A stretch of DNA of 64,000 nt from Epiperipatus broadwayi (lineage: Eukaryota; Onychophora; Udeonychophora; Euonychophora; Peripatidae), in NCBI GenBank assembly GCA_028023455.1, contig JAQFVV010000158.1, positions 494,001 to 558,000 of the forward strand. The letters run 5' to 3'. The notes under the pieces were generated by a model, which did not search any database, was not told the origin of the DNA, and saw nothing but the letters and a program-made list of their open reading frames with translations. A program made the position numbers and the translations under genes. Each line of letters opens with the position of its first letter. The stretch's first letter is position 1. Shown piece after piece: positions 38,641 through 51,060 of this stretch.

Positions 38641-39415
38641 TTGTTTAGCAGCTTATGTAAGAATAAGAAAAAAATGATGTGCTGTTTGTATTTAAAAGAA
38701 ATTGTGAAAAAAAATAATTAAAAATCTATTTTTGAACCTATTTTTATTTTGTTGAGTAAGATAAACAAAAACAATCACTGTAAGAAAATTATGGCGGAAA
38801 AATATTTAACTTTAATCCTGTTTATCAATTTTTACCTTACTATATAATACTGAAGCTAGTGTAGTTGCAACATAGAATCAAGAAGAAAGACAGTTGCCAG
38901 AACTTTCAATGCTGGTCAAGTTGGGACTATAGAAAAGTATGCAACTGTGATTTTTGTAATTCAGAGATTCCAGAAGCTAAATGTAATTGAAATGTCTGTT
39001 TTAGATGATTAGGACATTTTCATTAATAAAGAAAAATATTTTGTATAAACATAGATCTTTATTTTAATGGGCATGTGATTATAAATGTTAGTTATAATCT
39101 TGTTTTATTAATTAAAAAGAAAATAAACATTTAATATGTAACTCTGAAAGAGATAATTAAATGAGGTCTATTTCAGTATTATCTAATGAAGATTATTTAT
39201 TGTTAGTACAATAGTTGCTATAAATTGGATTGCAAACCATTAATGCAAAAATGATTAATTTTACGGGTTTACAATATTTTGCATAATTTCCAGAATTATA
39301 CCGTGACCCCTTATAACTTAATCTATTAGCTTTATAATGAAAGAATTAACAATAGTAACTTAATGATAAAATAAAAACTAAATGCACGAAGATGTGGTAA
39401 AGTAATTTATTAGTA
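38640..39415. other. AT-rich stretch with nothing recognised
   Basis: No coding signal or recognised repeat. Confidence 0.4.
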
Positions 39416-39419
39416 ATAT

Positions 39420-39670
39420 TTTTTTAAATGCAAAGTATAATATATATACTTAAGCTAGATGTAATTAGAGAGAATTTGAACCTAGACTTTCAAGCTTCCT
39501 TCAGTCATCCATTCCATCTTATACAACCAATACACATGACGACATAATATGAAAAAGATAAATGATCTCCAATATATATATATATATATTGTCTGGATCA
39601 TCTACCACACACATATATAATCTGTGCTTGGTTTACATTAAGATAGCAAATCTTCAAACTTTAATAAACA
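39420..39670 (+). repeat. Repeat family R1, partial copy
   Basis: 'TATATATACTTAAGCTAGAT', 'AATTTGAACCTAGACTTTC', 'CAATACACATGACGACAT' and 'TTTACATTAAGATAGCAAAT' appear in R1 order. The middle part with the CCAGCAC motif is deleted and replaced by an (AT)n run. Confidence 0.7.
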
Positions 39671-39929
39671 GACTTCAATCTTAGTTAAATAATCTTGTTT
39701 TATTTTAATCGCGATTTTCCAAATAATAGTTGAAATTTCAAATGGTATATTAAAGTTAGTTAATTCTCTAAAAATAAACTGTGCAATGTTTAAATTTTTT
39801 CCTTTAAAAAACATCAAAATAACTAGATGGAACATGTATAATACAGCCATGTATTATTGTATTTGAATCCTTTTTTTTTTTCATATCAAGTTTTCTTGAT
39901 TTAGATTTTTAATTATGTTTCAATAAATT

Positions 39930-40010
39930 CATGCAAGCCTTCTGGCATCCATTTATTACTCTGGCTTGCATTGAGTGGCAATACGTATAGAGAGTTTTGA
40001 TTCAATATTT
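39930..40010 (-). repeat. Repeat family R2, short reverse fragment
   Basis: 'GCAAGCCTTCTGGCATCCA' and 'ATAGAGAGTTTTGATTC' are the reverse complement of the R2 start. Confidence 0.6.
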
Positions 40011-40169
40011 CTATGCTATAAAGGATTTAATTATAAATATGGTTTTGTATTCTACATTTTGATCAGATCATTTCTGTAAATCAGCTAGATAATCAATTTA
40101 ACTAGACCGATGATCAATTTGATTAATGTATGATCTTTCATGCCATTAAAATCCTGTTACTACTTTACA

Positions 40170-42045
40170 AAGATGGTGTAATAAGTTTCTTTTAGTTTGC
40201 CCTAATTCCTCAAGGATAAATTTAATGCCAGGAAAGATGTAGCTTCTATTTATATCAATAAAACAATACTTAAACAAAACCTCTTTATTCACGATATACA
40301 AATTAAAATCTTCAGATTAAAATATAGCACAACTCTAGTAGATGATAAAATTTTACTAAAATATACAAATGCTAAGATTATGTTTTATCGAACTTTCTCA
40401 CAAGTATTTTAATCAATCGTGCAGTAAAGAGATAAATTGCTCTATCAAAAAATATTCTAAATTAAAGTTGCAAGCCAATTAAAGCCATGTCTATTATCCT
40501 GAAAAACATTGACCACAAGATTTTTGCAAGAATCATCTCTAAAAATTATTCTTATTTGCTTGCCATGCTATGAAAAGATTTACAATGTTATTCTGATGGT
40601 TCCAAAAATGGTATATTTTAGTAAACTGTTGAAGTTTCATTTCAAATCAATGAAGCTTATATCTTCTCTACAGTTAGTGCAGTAATAGAATAGAAGAGTT
40701 AAAAGCGTAAAATCCATGAATTACTTCTAGTGCTCAAACTTAATGTAAAATCCCAAGCAACAAACCATTCAATATTTTTAATCCTCAACATTAGCATTCT
40801 GATACCAGTAGCGTAAATAAAACTACCAAATCAATTAAAGAATAATCTTTAAAAACTGCATGTAATTTTCTTCATATTTCATACACAAAAGAGTTATCAC
40901 TGAAGAATATTAGTGACCATCTCTCCTAATTACTAATACAAAACTTGTTTTTAGAGATTAATAGAGGAATCTAATTACAGAAATTGTTAAAAATAGTGAC
41001 AAGTGTAACCAGGTTTTTACTTTATAATATTTTACTTATTATAGCAGAAATTTTTTTTACTTTGGCAGGAAATAAACCTAAACAAGTTATATACAATGTA
41101 CTGAAATATTGGAGAGATTGTATTTAATAATAAATAGGTAAACTTCATAAATAGATTGAAAAAATTATTTTGTAACATATTGATGATTAAGATCAGCCTA
41201 TTAAAGTTTAGTTTTAATTAAGTCAGAATTTAGACATTACCAGTGAAGGGTCTGATTCTGGTATTCAACATAAGAGGAGTCATAGAATGAGAAAGAATTT
41301 GACACTAGGTCTGAAGCTGCTTGGTTCTAATGATTTTTTATAAACAAAATAATTGGTCTCCATTACAATGTTAAAATGGTAAATAATAGTGTATCATTAC
41401 CATCATTTTGTAATAAATTATCAAAATCTAGTAATTTTGTTTTCAGAGAGATTTTCATCTAATTACAATATTTCTGGAATGTTCATTGTTATTTAATTGG
41501 TAATAGAGATTTCTCTTTCTGAATAAATAAATTCAGTTGAAAAGTCAGGAAGCAATTTACACTTGAAATAATAGTGTTCCACCGGTTTAACTATTGTATG
41601 TTATAATTTGTGTTCCAAATTTCACAATTATCAAAGACTTAATAATCTTCTACTCTGAATTTAGAAACAGTATGCCCCATTCTGCCACATCTGAAAGATT
41701 CTGTGGAATTTGATTAATGGGGTTTTATCATCTTATAAGTTTGATGTTTATTTTCTTAATAAGAAATTTTATGAAAAGGTTTAGTATAAAATAATAATCA
41801 TAAGATCAACTGCTTAGGATTTCAGCATTCAAACACCAAAATATTAGTTTTAGCATAAAAGTTCTAATCTTCATCAACTAGGAATATTTCTAAAACTCCT
41901 AGCTCTTGAGCATCTCTCAAATTGTTGACTAGCTATTAATCTTACATTACAATTTATGACATCAATACAATTTTATGATCAAGTAGCAAACTCTTGATCT
42001 TTAATATACTTCAAATATATTTCTATAAACAGCTAATTTTACAAA
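40170..42045. other. AT-rich stretch, possibly with a very old LINE trace
   Basis: Around 40480-40720 the plus strand can be read as 'CKPIKAMSIILKNIDHKIFA' and then 'YSDGSKNG', which faintly recall a LINE reverse transcriptase entry motif and an RNase H start. Stops are frequent and the match may be chance. Confidence 0.25.
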
Positions 42046-42049
42046 GACA

Positions 42050-43400
42050 TGAAATTCATTTAACACATAAATTCCCTACCATAGACATATAGATATATCT
42101 AATATGAGATAAATATAACTGTCTTTCTACAATAGCAACTCTAGAGAGTGGTCACTTTGGGTCTGAATCCTGATTTAATAACATGACTTCACTATAGAGA
42201 TGACTCCTTTGAGACCAATCCCCAATTTAATGAAAAAAACTCAAATGAATCTACTCAAATAGATATAAAAAATATTTTAAACTATTCAACAGAGAACAAA
42301 CAACTACATATATTAAAAGCTTTACCTACACAGTCTAATTAACAGCAATTAAAAGAACTAAATTATGTACAAATGAAATAAATCTTTAACTTAAAAATTA
42401 TTAATAATTCTCATTATTGAACACTTTACATGATTTGCTAGCATGGGCACATTACATTTAAAATGAATATTACACCTTAAATTATTTTTTAACTGACAAT
42501 TTTTTTTTTTTTTTTACAAAAGAAAATGTTTGGCTAACATGTATATTAAAATAATTGTTTTGCCCTTTCAAAATGTTAACAACATAATAACCTATATATA
42601 GTAATTACAATACAAAAAGAATTTCTTTTCAAATCTTTTTTTAAATTTAACTTGCATTAAAATCCAACTAACTTTTCTTTTTTTTAAAAAAAAAAAAAAA
42701 CTTTTACTTCCCATTTTTAACATGCCCCTCAACTCTCCATGCCATCTCATATTGCTGACCCACCTGACCACACACATGTTGAAAAGATAAATAATTACCA
42801 ATATACATATTTTGTGATAAACCAGCACTCATCAGTTGGTCCAGATTACCATCTCCACACATTTATACAATCAGTGCTCAGCTTTACATTAAGATAGCCA
42901 ATCTTTATATTTTAATGGACAGGCTTCAAACTACTCCAATCCATAACTCTTCAGCCTTCCATTTCATTGAAAATCTGATGATGGAATTTCAAAGCCCATG
43001 TTAGAGCCAAGTTGTCATTCTACCCATGTTGACATTTAGTCATTCTGTGTTTTTTTTTCTTGTTTTCAAATCTTTTATCAAAATCAGCTTATCATTTTAA
43101 ATTTAATTATTTAAAATCTATTTTTAGCTGAGTTGTTTTGCAATACATTCTTTGATAAAAGTAAGTTTTAATATAATTGGTTTCTCCAAATTTAAATATT
43201 TTTTATAAACCTATTACATTATTTAATCTAATTTTAAATATGACAATTAATATATTTTAACATTTTCATATTACCTAATATTATTACATTATATAATAAT
43301 TTTTCAATTTTTGAATGCTATATTTATTAGCATCCTTACAACTCTGATGACAATAATCTCACAACCATATGGCCAATACTAAAATGAACAACATTATTCA
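42050..43400 (+). repeat. Old local duplication, unit A
   Basis: Blocks 42050-42190, 42480-42715 and 43050-43400 match 44210-44360, 44365-44585 and 45065-45430 in the same order and orientation, with many substitutions. Examples are 'CTTTCTACAATAGCAACTCT' against 'CTTTCTACAATGGTAACTCT', and 'TTTAATCTAATTTTAAATAT' in both. Unit A has an R1 insertion at about 42715-43050 that unit B lacks. Confidence 0.7.
42715..43050 (+). repeat. Repeat family R1, copy inserted in duplication unit A
   Basis: It contains 'GACCACACACATGTTGAAAA', 'AAACCAGCACTCATCAGTTG', 'TTACATTAAGATAGCCAAT' and 'ATTGAAAATCTGATGATGG'. It falls between two blocks of the local duplication, so it inserted after that duplication arose or was lost from the other unit. 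Confidence 0.75.
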
Positions 43401-44209
43401 TTTCAAATTCTCAAAGTTTGAAATGAAAAAAAACATAAAAATGATTTTACTTATATTAATTTTTCCTTACAAAAATTCACACTTCTGGTATTATATATAC
43501 TTTCTATGCCATCATTATTTCCTGTAAAAATGCAGTTTTCTTATTTATTTAGGAATTAAAATGAGCCATTACATAAGTAAAAAAATTCTTGTATTCATTT
43601 ATCTGAGCTTGCTGACTCTTGGTGTCCTCATCAAAACATGGTCACCAACATCAAATTGACAAAGTTTATTTCTTTCACTGTTCACCCATTATTTCATATT
43701 ACTTCTAGCTTTATTCCAGTCCTCTTTTTTATTTATATTCTGATAACAAGCATTGGTGTTTTTATTAAAATTGATTGATGCTTTCTATGATGAAATGTAA
43801 AGAAATAAAATCTGTGAATGTGATTAATCACAATACAGCCTTAATGGTTTTTTGGTGTCCAGAAAAGTCCTGAAAATCAATTTAGCTCATGCATAATTTT
43901 CTCACATGGATTTGTTTGTGATTATGATGCTAATGTGTTTAATTGGATTTTGTTCTAATTATTTTTTTCACACATCTGATGTAAATAAAGTACTATGGCC
44001 ACTTAAAATATTTTTTTGGGTTTTTAACAGTAGAAATTTGTTGATCTCATAGAATTCTAAGTTGTTTCAGCATCCTAATGGAATATTCAGGAAGGGAAAA
44101 GCAATAATTATTTATAAAAGTGTCCAAGATCTACTTGATTAATTTTAAATATTTATAATATTAATAGCTTTACAGCAAACCTCTGGTATTCTACAAATGA
44201 TGGATCTTA

Positions 44210-45430
44210 AAAATGCAGGTCATTTATTTAATTCATAAGTTCCTAGTATAGACACACATATATATCTAATATGGGATAAATATAACCATTACCTTTCTAC
44301 AATGGTAACTCTAGGAAATGGCCACTTCAGGTCTGAATCCCAATTTAATAATATAACTTCACTGCTTTGATTATTTTTCAATTGATAAAAAAAATTCTTT
44401 TTTCTTTATAAAAAAAAATATTTGGTTAACATGTACATTAAAAAAATTTAAAAAAAAAAAAAATTAACAAATCATAACTTATATACATAGTAAATACAAT
44501 ATTGAGGGATTTTTTTAAAATTTAAGTTGCATTAAAATGCAACTCATTTTTTTAAAACTTTTACTTTCTGGTTTTAAACAATCCATAAATATAAAATATA
44601 GCTACTAAAGTAAAACTTAAAATGGTTAATACATTAGGATAAGTCTAAAAAAGTTTTTGATTTACAAAGTGAGGTTTTGCAACTGCAGTTCACTTACATT
44701 TATAGGCTGCCACAATGTCCTTTGACAATCTCCTATTTTGAAATAGCCATTGTTCTTTCATTTTAATTAGATTTGTTTGAAAATTGCATGTCAGATTCCA
44801 GATATCCAGGGGAGATTTCAGCAGTTTGCAGATGTTTCTCTATTCTACTCATTTAGCATAATAAAGGTTCAAGGAAGCTTGGATAAAGTGAAAATCAAGA
44901 TTGCTTTATTTGAGCTAAATTGACTTTACATGTTTTACTTGTTTTTGAACACCTGTTGTTTTCATGGGCTCTGATAATCTTTTTTTTTCTTTGTGACTTA
45001 TTTTAATTACAAGGATTTCAACACACTTCGTTGTTTAACTTAACAAACTTGCAAAACACTTAATTATTAATTTGTCTAAATTTTTTTCTTGATTTCAAAT
45101 CTCTTATCAAAACCAACTTAACCTTTTTTAAATTTAATTATTTAACGTCTTTTTTTAGCAGAGTTGTTTTGCAGTAAATGCATTTTATATATTCTTTTAA
45201 TAAGAGTTTTAACATAATTTCAGTTTCTTTCAAATTTAAATATTTTTTTACAAACCTTACTTTATTTAATCTAATTTTAAATATGACAATAATTTATTTT
45301 AACATTTGCATATTGCCTATTATTAGATCATATATATTTTTAACTTTTGAATGTTATATTTATTTACATCCTGTCACTTCTGATAATCATCTAACAACCA
45401 TGTGGAATACTATATGGCTGATCCTGAAAT
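44210..45430 (+). repeat. Old local duplication, unit B
   Basis: Counterpart of 42050-43400. Between its second and third blocks (about 44590-45065) it holds roughly 475 bp with no counterpart in unit A. Confidence 0.7.
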
Positions 45431-45439
45431 AAATAAAAC

Positions 45440-46660
45440 CTTATTCATTTCAATATATATTTCTTCTCAAGCAGTGACAATCAATTTTATACCATTCTCC
45501 GAAAGCTTTAATTTAATATTTGATATAAATGATAGTGTTACACAACACTTGGTATATTTTTAAATGTGTTAATCTGTATTTATATACAATGGTTAAACAA
45601 TTTGAGATAATAAATTTTAGTCCTAGTATCCATGTTTGCTTAACTTATTATACAAATTTAAAACTATATTTGCATTAAATATCTTCCTTCCAAAGTTATT
45701 AAGTATAACAGTTCATTAGGAAAGTATTTTACACATACATTTTGGAAATTCTTTCATTTTTTTCTGTTAAAGATTTTTTTTTAATTAAATAAAGTTATCA
45801 TAAATGCAACAAACAAAAGTTCTGGTCATTGTGACCTGCAATGTGTGTGGGATTCACAATATTTTTTTGTTTACATTTTGAAATTTGTGATACATTTTAT
45901 GTTTAAATAACTATTACACTCTTATTTTTAAAATTGATGTTTTTTATTGATTCATTATGAAAATTAATTATATTAGTGTAATATGCATATAAAAAAATTG
46001 TAAATTTTTTTTTATAAAAATTCCAGTATCTCAAATTTTATAAATTAAGTCATATCCCATATAATTCTGCATAAGATTTGTACAAAATGACATACTACAG
46101 TACAAAATTCCAAAGTTCTTCATTTTATTGTGAATATATAGATGATCAGATCATAACTTTGCTTTCCAGAAAATCAAGTTCTCAATAATCCCTCTTTTGT
46201 TGAAAAAGCTACAGAATAATTTTAAAATGCAATTTGTCATTAATTTGAAGAAATTATCTTCAATATATTAAGAAATTACAAAGGAAAGTGCCAGAAATGA
46301 AACTTAACTATTCTCCCATATTATTCAATTTCAATAAAATCTTCAAGCAGTTGTATCCAAGCTGCAAAACTAATATGAAAAACTACATTGTGAAAAACTC
46401 TATAGAGTGGTAAAGGAATCTGAATGTGAAATGACTAATAATCTAAAGATTATTGGGTACCTTGAAAAAAATTTCAGCAATACTTTCCTGAGTTTGCAGA
46501 AGCTACCCTAATATACAAAAAAGTTCTCTGCATCTTTAAATGTACCCAATCATACCTAATAAAGTATAGAATGAATTCTTCAAGCTGCAATATCCTTCCA
46601 AATGGTTGACTCAACTCTGGAAAGTTATGTCACTCATATTCAGTGCTGCCATTTGAGTTT
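45440..46660. other. AT-rich stretch with nothing recognised
   Basis: No coding signal or recognised repeat up to the Penelope-like element. Confidence 0.4.
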
Positions 46661-46670
46661 TATTATACAT

Positions 46671-48792
46671 ATATATAAAAGACATATTTTGCGGGTTCAT
46701 CCATGTTAAAATATTTTAAATATTGATATACCAACATTTTGACTTGGTCACACAAGTCATCCACTGGGAGATAAAAGATAGAAAAATGGTTGTAGAGGCG
46801 CTACAATCACTGATTTGAAAAAAAACGTTGAGAAAATTGTTTATAATGTTGAATCAGCTCTCGATAAAATAGATTCTTCATTGGCTGATTTGGCTAGAGC
46901 TGAGATTTGTAATATTTTTAAAAAAGCTAAGCTTCCTAAAAATAATATTTCAAAGAAAGAAAGACAAGCATTAAATAATATAAAATCGGACAAATCAATT
47001 GTGTACTTCCAGCTGATAAAGATAATGCTACAGTTGTTATGGTTCATGACATTTACCATAATAAAATTTTAGATTTGCTTAATGATAAAACTTATAAACC
47101 ATCAAAAAAGGGTCATACTACATATTTGAAAAAAACAACAAAAGCCATTATTAATAAATGGCCTATTGAAACAGAGATTAAAAATAAAATAATTCCTCGT
47201 GAAAAATCATGTGACTGTCCAAAATTTTTATGGACTTCCAAAAATTCACAAACCAGATACCCCCTTCGCCCAATAGTAAGCACAATAGAATCTCCAAGTC
47301 ATATTTTAGCTAGATATTTATCGGATTTCATTAAACCTACAACCCCATCTATTAAATCATATATTAAAAATTCTTTTCATTTTATTTCTGTTTTAAAACA
47401 TTTAAAAATTAATGCTAATGACATTCTGGTCAGTTATAATGTCGTGTCTTTGTTTACAAACATTCCAATTGATGAAGCTTTAAATATAATTTCACAATGT
47501 TGCAATTTACCAGACCATATTATTGCTTTGATTAAACATTGTCTCTTGAACACATATTTTGTATACAATGGACAGCATTACAGACAAGTTTTTGGTACTC
47601 TTATGGGCTCACTTATCTCAGGAATAATAGCTGATTTATTCATGGAAAATATAGAAACTCGTGCTTTAGAATCATCATCTTTAAAACCTCTCATTTGGCT
47701 CAGATACATAGATGACACTTCTGTCATATGGCAACATGGAAAAAATAAATTAGATGATTTTTTCCTACATTTAAATAAAATGCATCCTCATATTTAAATT
47801 TACAATGGAGACAGAGTCTGATGGAAAACTCCCTTTTCTTGATGTTCTAGAAGCCAGAACACCAAATAGTTTATCTTTTTTCAATTTACAGAAAGAACAC
47901 ACACAGACAGATATTTATATTTCCATTCCCATCATCAACCAACTCAGATAGTTTCTGTAGCCAAAACTTTTAAATAGAGCAATTAACCTTTCAGATAAGT
48001 TACATCTGAAAGAAGAAATAAATCATATTAATAGTGTTTTATTAGCAAATAGTTATAATTATAAGTTTATTAAAAAAAGCCTTATTTCAAGCCCAAAATG
48101 GACAAAATAGGAAACAAAAAGATGATAAATCAGCTATTAGGATTTGTGATCCATATGTAAAAGGGACTACAGACAGTATTGGACGTATATTAAAATGCTA
48201 TAATATAGATACAGCATTTTCTACTCAACAAAAGATCAGCAATATAATATCCAACCTAAGAATTCAATCCCTCTTGAATCTCATGGTGTTTATCAAATCT
48301 CATGTGAAAATTGTAAAGCTTTTTACATAGGTATGAGTAATTGTCGCATCAGTGTTAGGAGAGATAATCATGCTAATGCAGTTAAACAACACTCATCATC
48401 ATCAACACTCTCACTCCATACTATAGATTCAGGTCATAAAATTGATTTTTTAGTACCAAGATCATATCAAGATGTGATAATCTCTACCAGTGCAAAACTA
48501 GAGAACACATTGAAATACTTAAAAGGCCAGATTGTACCAATAATCTAGATGATACATGCAAACTTTCTTCTATTTGGAAAGATTTTTTTTAAAAAACATT
48601 CTTAATTTAACATTTTTGCTATTGGTGGAATTTTAACATTTTTTTCAAATCAGTGATTGTAGCGCCTCTACAACCATCTTTCTACCTTTTATCACCCAGT
48701 GGATGATCTGTGTGACCAAGTTGAAAAGTCAGTATATCAATATTTAAAATATTTTAACACGGATGAACCCACAAATTATGTCTTTTATATAT
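46671..48792 (+). mobile_element. Penelope-like retroelement with about 150-bp terminal inverted repeats
   Basis: The left end (46671 to about 46822) and right end (about 48641-48792) are inverted copies. For example GTAGAGGCGCTACAATCACT on the left is AGTGATTGTAGCGCCTCTAC on the right, and 'GGGTTCATCC' matches 'GGATGAACCC'. Between them lie a Penelope-type reverse transcriptase and a GIY-YIG endonuclease domain in the usual order. At about 2.1 kb the element is shorter than typical autonomous copies. No clear target duplication was found beyond AT-rich flanks. Confidence 0.85.
46815..48548 (+). pseudogene. Penelope-like reverse transcriptase plus GIY-YIG domain, frameshifted
   Basis: The N-terminal part reads in one frame to about 47005. 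It then shifts to a second frame with 'LPADKDNATVVMVHD', a Penelope hallmark. Reverse-transcriptase motifs follow: 'YNVVSLFTNIP', 'GTLMGSLISGIIADLFMENI' and 'LRYIDDTSVIW' (catalytic Asp pair near 47708-47713). At 47792-47797 one extra base creates a stop, and the sequence resumes one frame over with 'FTMETESDGKLPFLDVL' and 'RTHTDRYLYF'. After more damage the GIY-YIG domain appears as 'GVYQISCENCKAFYIGMSN' at about 48288-48345, ending with 'HSSSSTLSLHTIDSGHKIDF'. The family uses the reverse transcriptase to copy its RNA and the GIY-YIG domain to cut DNA. This copy cannot make an intact protein. Confidence 0.85.
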
Positions 48793-48829
48793 GAAACCTG
48801 TGAAATTCTTCGTATCAACATATATATAT

Positions 48830-48945
48830 CTGTGAGTGAATTGTTAGTGCTTCATCACAAAAAATAGACTGAAAGTTGAGAATAGTCACAAATTTGAACC
48901 TAGTACCCATATGCAAGTACAACCACCACATTAAATATTGAGTTA
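48830..48945 (-). repeat. Possible tRNA-derived SINE (family E), copy 1
   Basis: The minus strand has TAGGTTCAAATTTGTGAC, a B-box-like motif, followed by TCTCAACTTTCAGTCT. The same tail motif follows a weak tRNA-like head at 59653-59760. The A-box is unclear. Confidence 0.35.
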
Positions 48946-48949
48946 GAAT

Positions 48950-51050
48950 TGTTTTAAAAATATTTTTAATAATTTTTCATCCTATTAAAAATGCCTTTTC
49001 ATATAAATGTGGGGGAGTCATATGTTACATAATTATTATAAATAGTGATTTAAAAAAATTGGGAAACACTATTCTAAACCTTTATGCGTTCAATTCTATC
49101 AGAAGCAACTTCTATACTGTTGGCATCTTAATTCTACATATCAGAACAATAATAGTGCTTTGATCTTAAATCATCTCTTTTCATTATCATTTAAAATATT
49201 ACTGATTTTGAATTGATGTCTTTATGATCATCTCTCTCTAATGTTTATTTTTCAAATACAAAGTTACCTACTTCATATTACAAAACATTTGTACATTTAT
49301 GACAGATTTATTTTGTATTTTATTTAGTCAAATATTTTTAATATTCCTCTGACAATATCTATAAATAGTATAAATATATATTCCCTAATTGTATAAATAT
49401 ATATACCTTAAGACCTACACCACATTTTACCTGTTCAAAACATATAAGGTCATCTGACATGACAAATGATTAATAATCCTTAATGTATTTATCAAAAGTA
49501 GATGATTTCAAACATTTAAGTGCAAAAAATTTGGCATTTGTAGATCAAATTGTATTTAATAAATATATTGAAGTGATAATTTCATTGCCAAGTGCAGGAA
49601 TATTAATAAGTACTTAGAATAGTTAGTTATAGTTGGGAAAATGGAAAGCACAAAATACTATTTGTGTATGTGAGAATGTGTATGAAAAAATGGTGTTCTA
49701 TAGATACATTCACTAATTTCATTTTTATTTACTCAATATTTAAAAAAAATTAAAGGTATTTCTTTTGTTTGATTAAGGTTTTTTAGATTATATTATGGGA
49801 TAGGTGCCTATGGTTTTAATAAAAATTAGTTTTATAATTATAAAGAGTTAAAAGAAAAAAAATTGTGTGATTGTCTTTGGTTTGATTAATTAAAAATATC
49901 CTTTATTTTTAAAGTTTAATTGATTAAAGTATAAAGTAATCCAAGAGATAAAAGAATTTTAAGTTTTGTAACTGGTAAAAAAAGAGAAAATGATTATAAA
50001 ATATAAATGTTAATTATTTTCAAATGGAAAATTTTAATTTTGGAAGTGAAAACTTTGTCTATTGTACCTCAAGAAAATGTATACCAGTTATATTTTTGTT
50101 CAAATCATATAAACATTTTTTCTAGCAGTAACCCATTCTATATGGAAAAGTAGAAGTTGGCTTCCTCAAATTTCCTGAGGAGTGTTGTTAAGCAAATTCT
50201 AAACATTAAAAATTCAGTGCAACACAAAAAACAAATATCAACCAAATGAAAGCTAAATATCAAAACTATTTCAAGAAGTCATCCAATCTAAAATATTTTA
50301 TTATGAATATAGTAAAACATTATTATGTAACATTAAAAATGTTCATTTTATATCAAAATATGAAGCTTCACTATTACTCGCATGATTACATATATAGACA
50401 AGACTCCAAAATATGTAAGATATTTAAAATAGATTAAAATCTCTACATGAACTAGATTAGTTAATGCTCTCAAAAATCAATAATTAAAAAAACATTGCCT
50501 TTTGATATTGCCAGTATTTTTTATGTAAAACTTTTATTTAAATAATCGTTTTTAAAAAAGTCAATCATGCTTAACTTAAAAGATAAACAATAATTTTTTT
50601 TAGATTTTTAAAGTTATGTAGGGTATTTTCAAAAGAGAAAAGAATTAAGCCTATACAACCATTCAGTTTTTAGTATATAAATATAGAAAATGTTATTTCA
50701 ATTATGAGATAAAATTTATTATATTTGATATCTTAGATAATTATCAAAAAATGACTGTAAAATTTTTTTTAAAACTGTTATAGTACCAGGTTAAAAATTA
50801 TCCTATCGATCAAGATAGAAATATACATGTGATGTTATATCTAATATATTTATAAATTAGTTTTTTATTGTGAAACTTAAATAAGCATGATCATATATAA
50901 CATAGGCAAATTAAAATGATTGTGCTAATGTTGGTAGATTTAATGTTTGTATCAAATGATTTTATTTCATATACATTTATGAAAACAAATAGCATATCTA
51001 TATATGTATTCAAGAGTGTATTCATTTCAGAAGAGATGAATGATAATATA
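48950..51050. other. AT-rich stretch with nothing recognised
   Basis: No coding signal or recognised repeat. The open frames near 50246 and 50916 lack any domain pattern. Confidence 0.4.
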
Positions 51051-51060
51051 TTGCTTATAA

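Noticed and set aside
45178-45432. Open frame of 84 codons
   Set aside because: It lies in block three of the local duplication, and the counterpart at 43.1-43.4 kb does not stay open. Composition is AT-driven.
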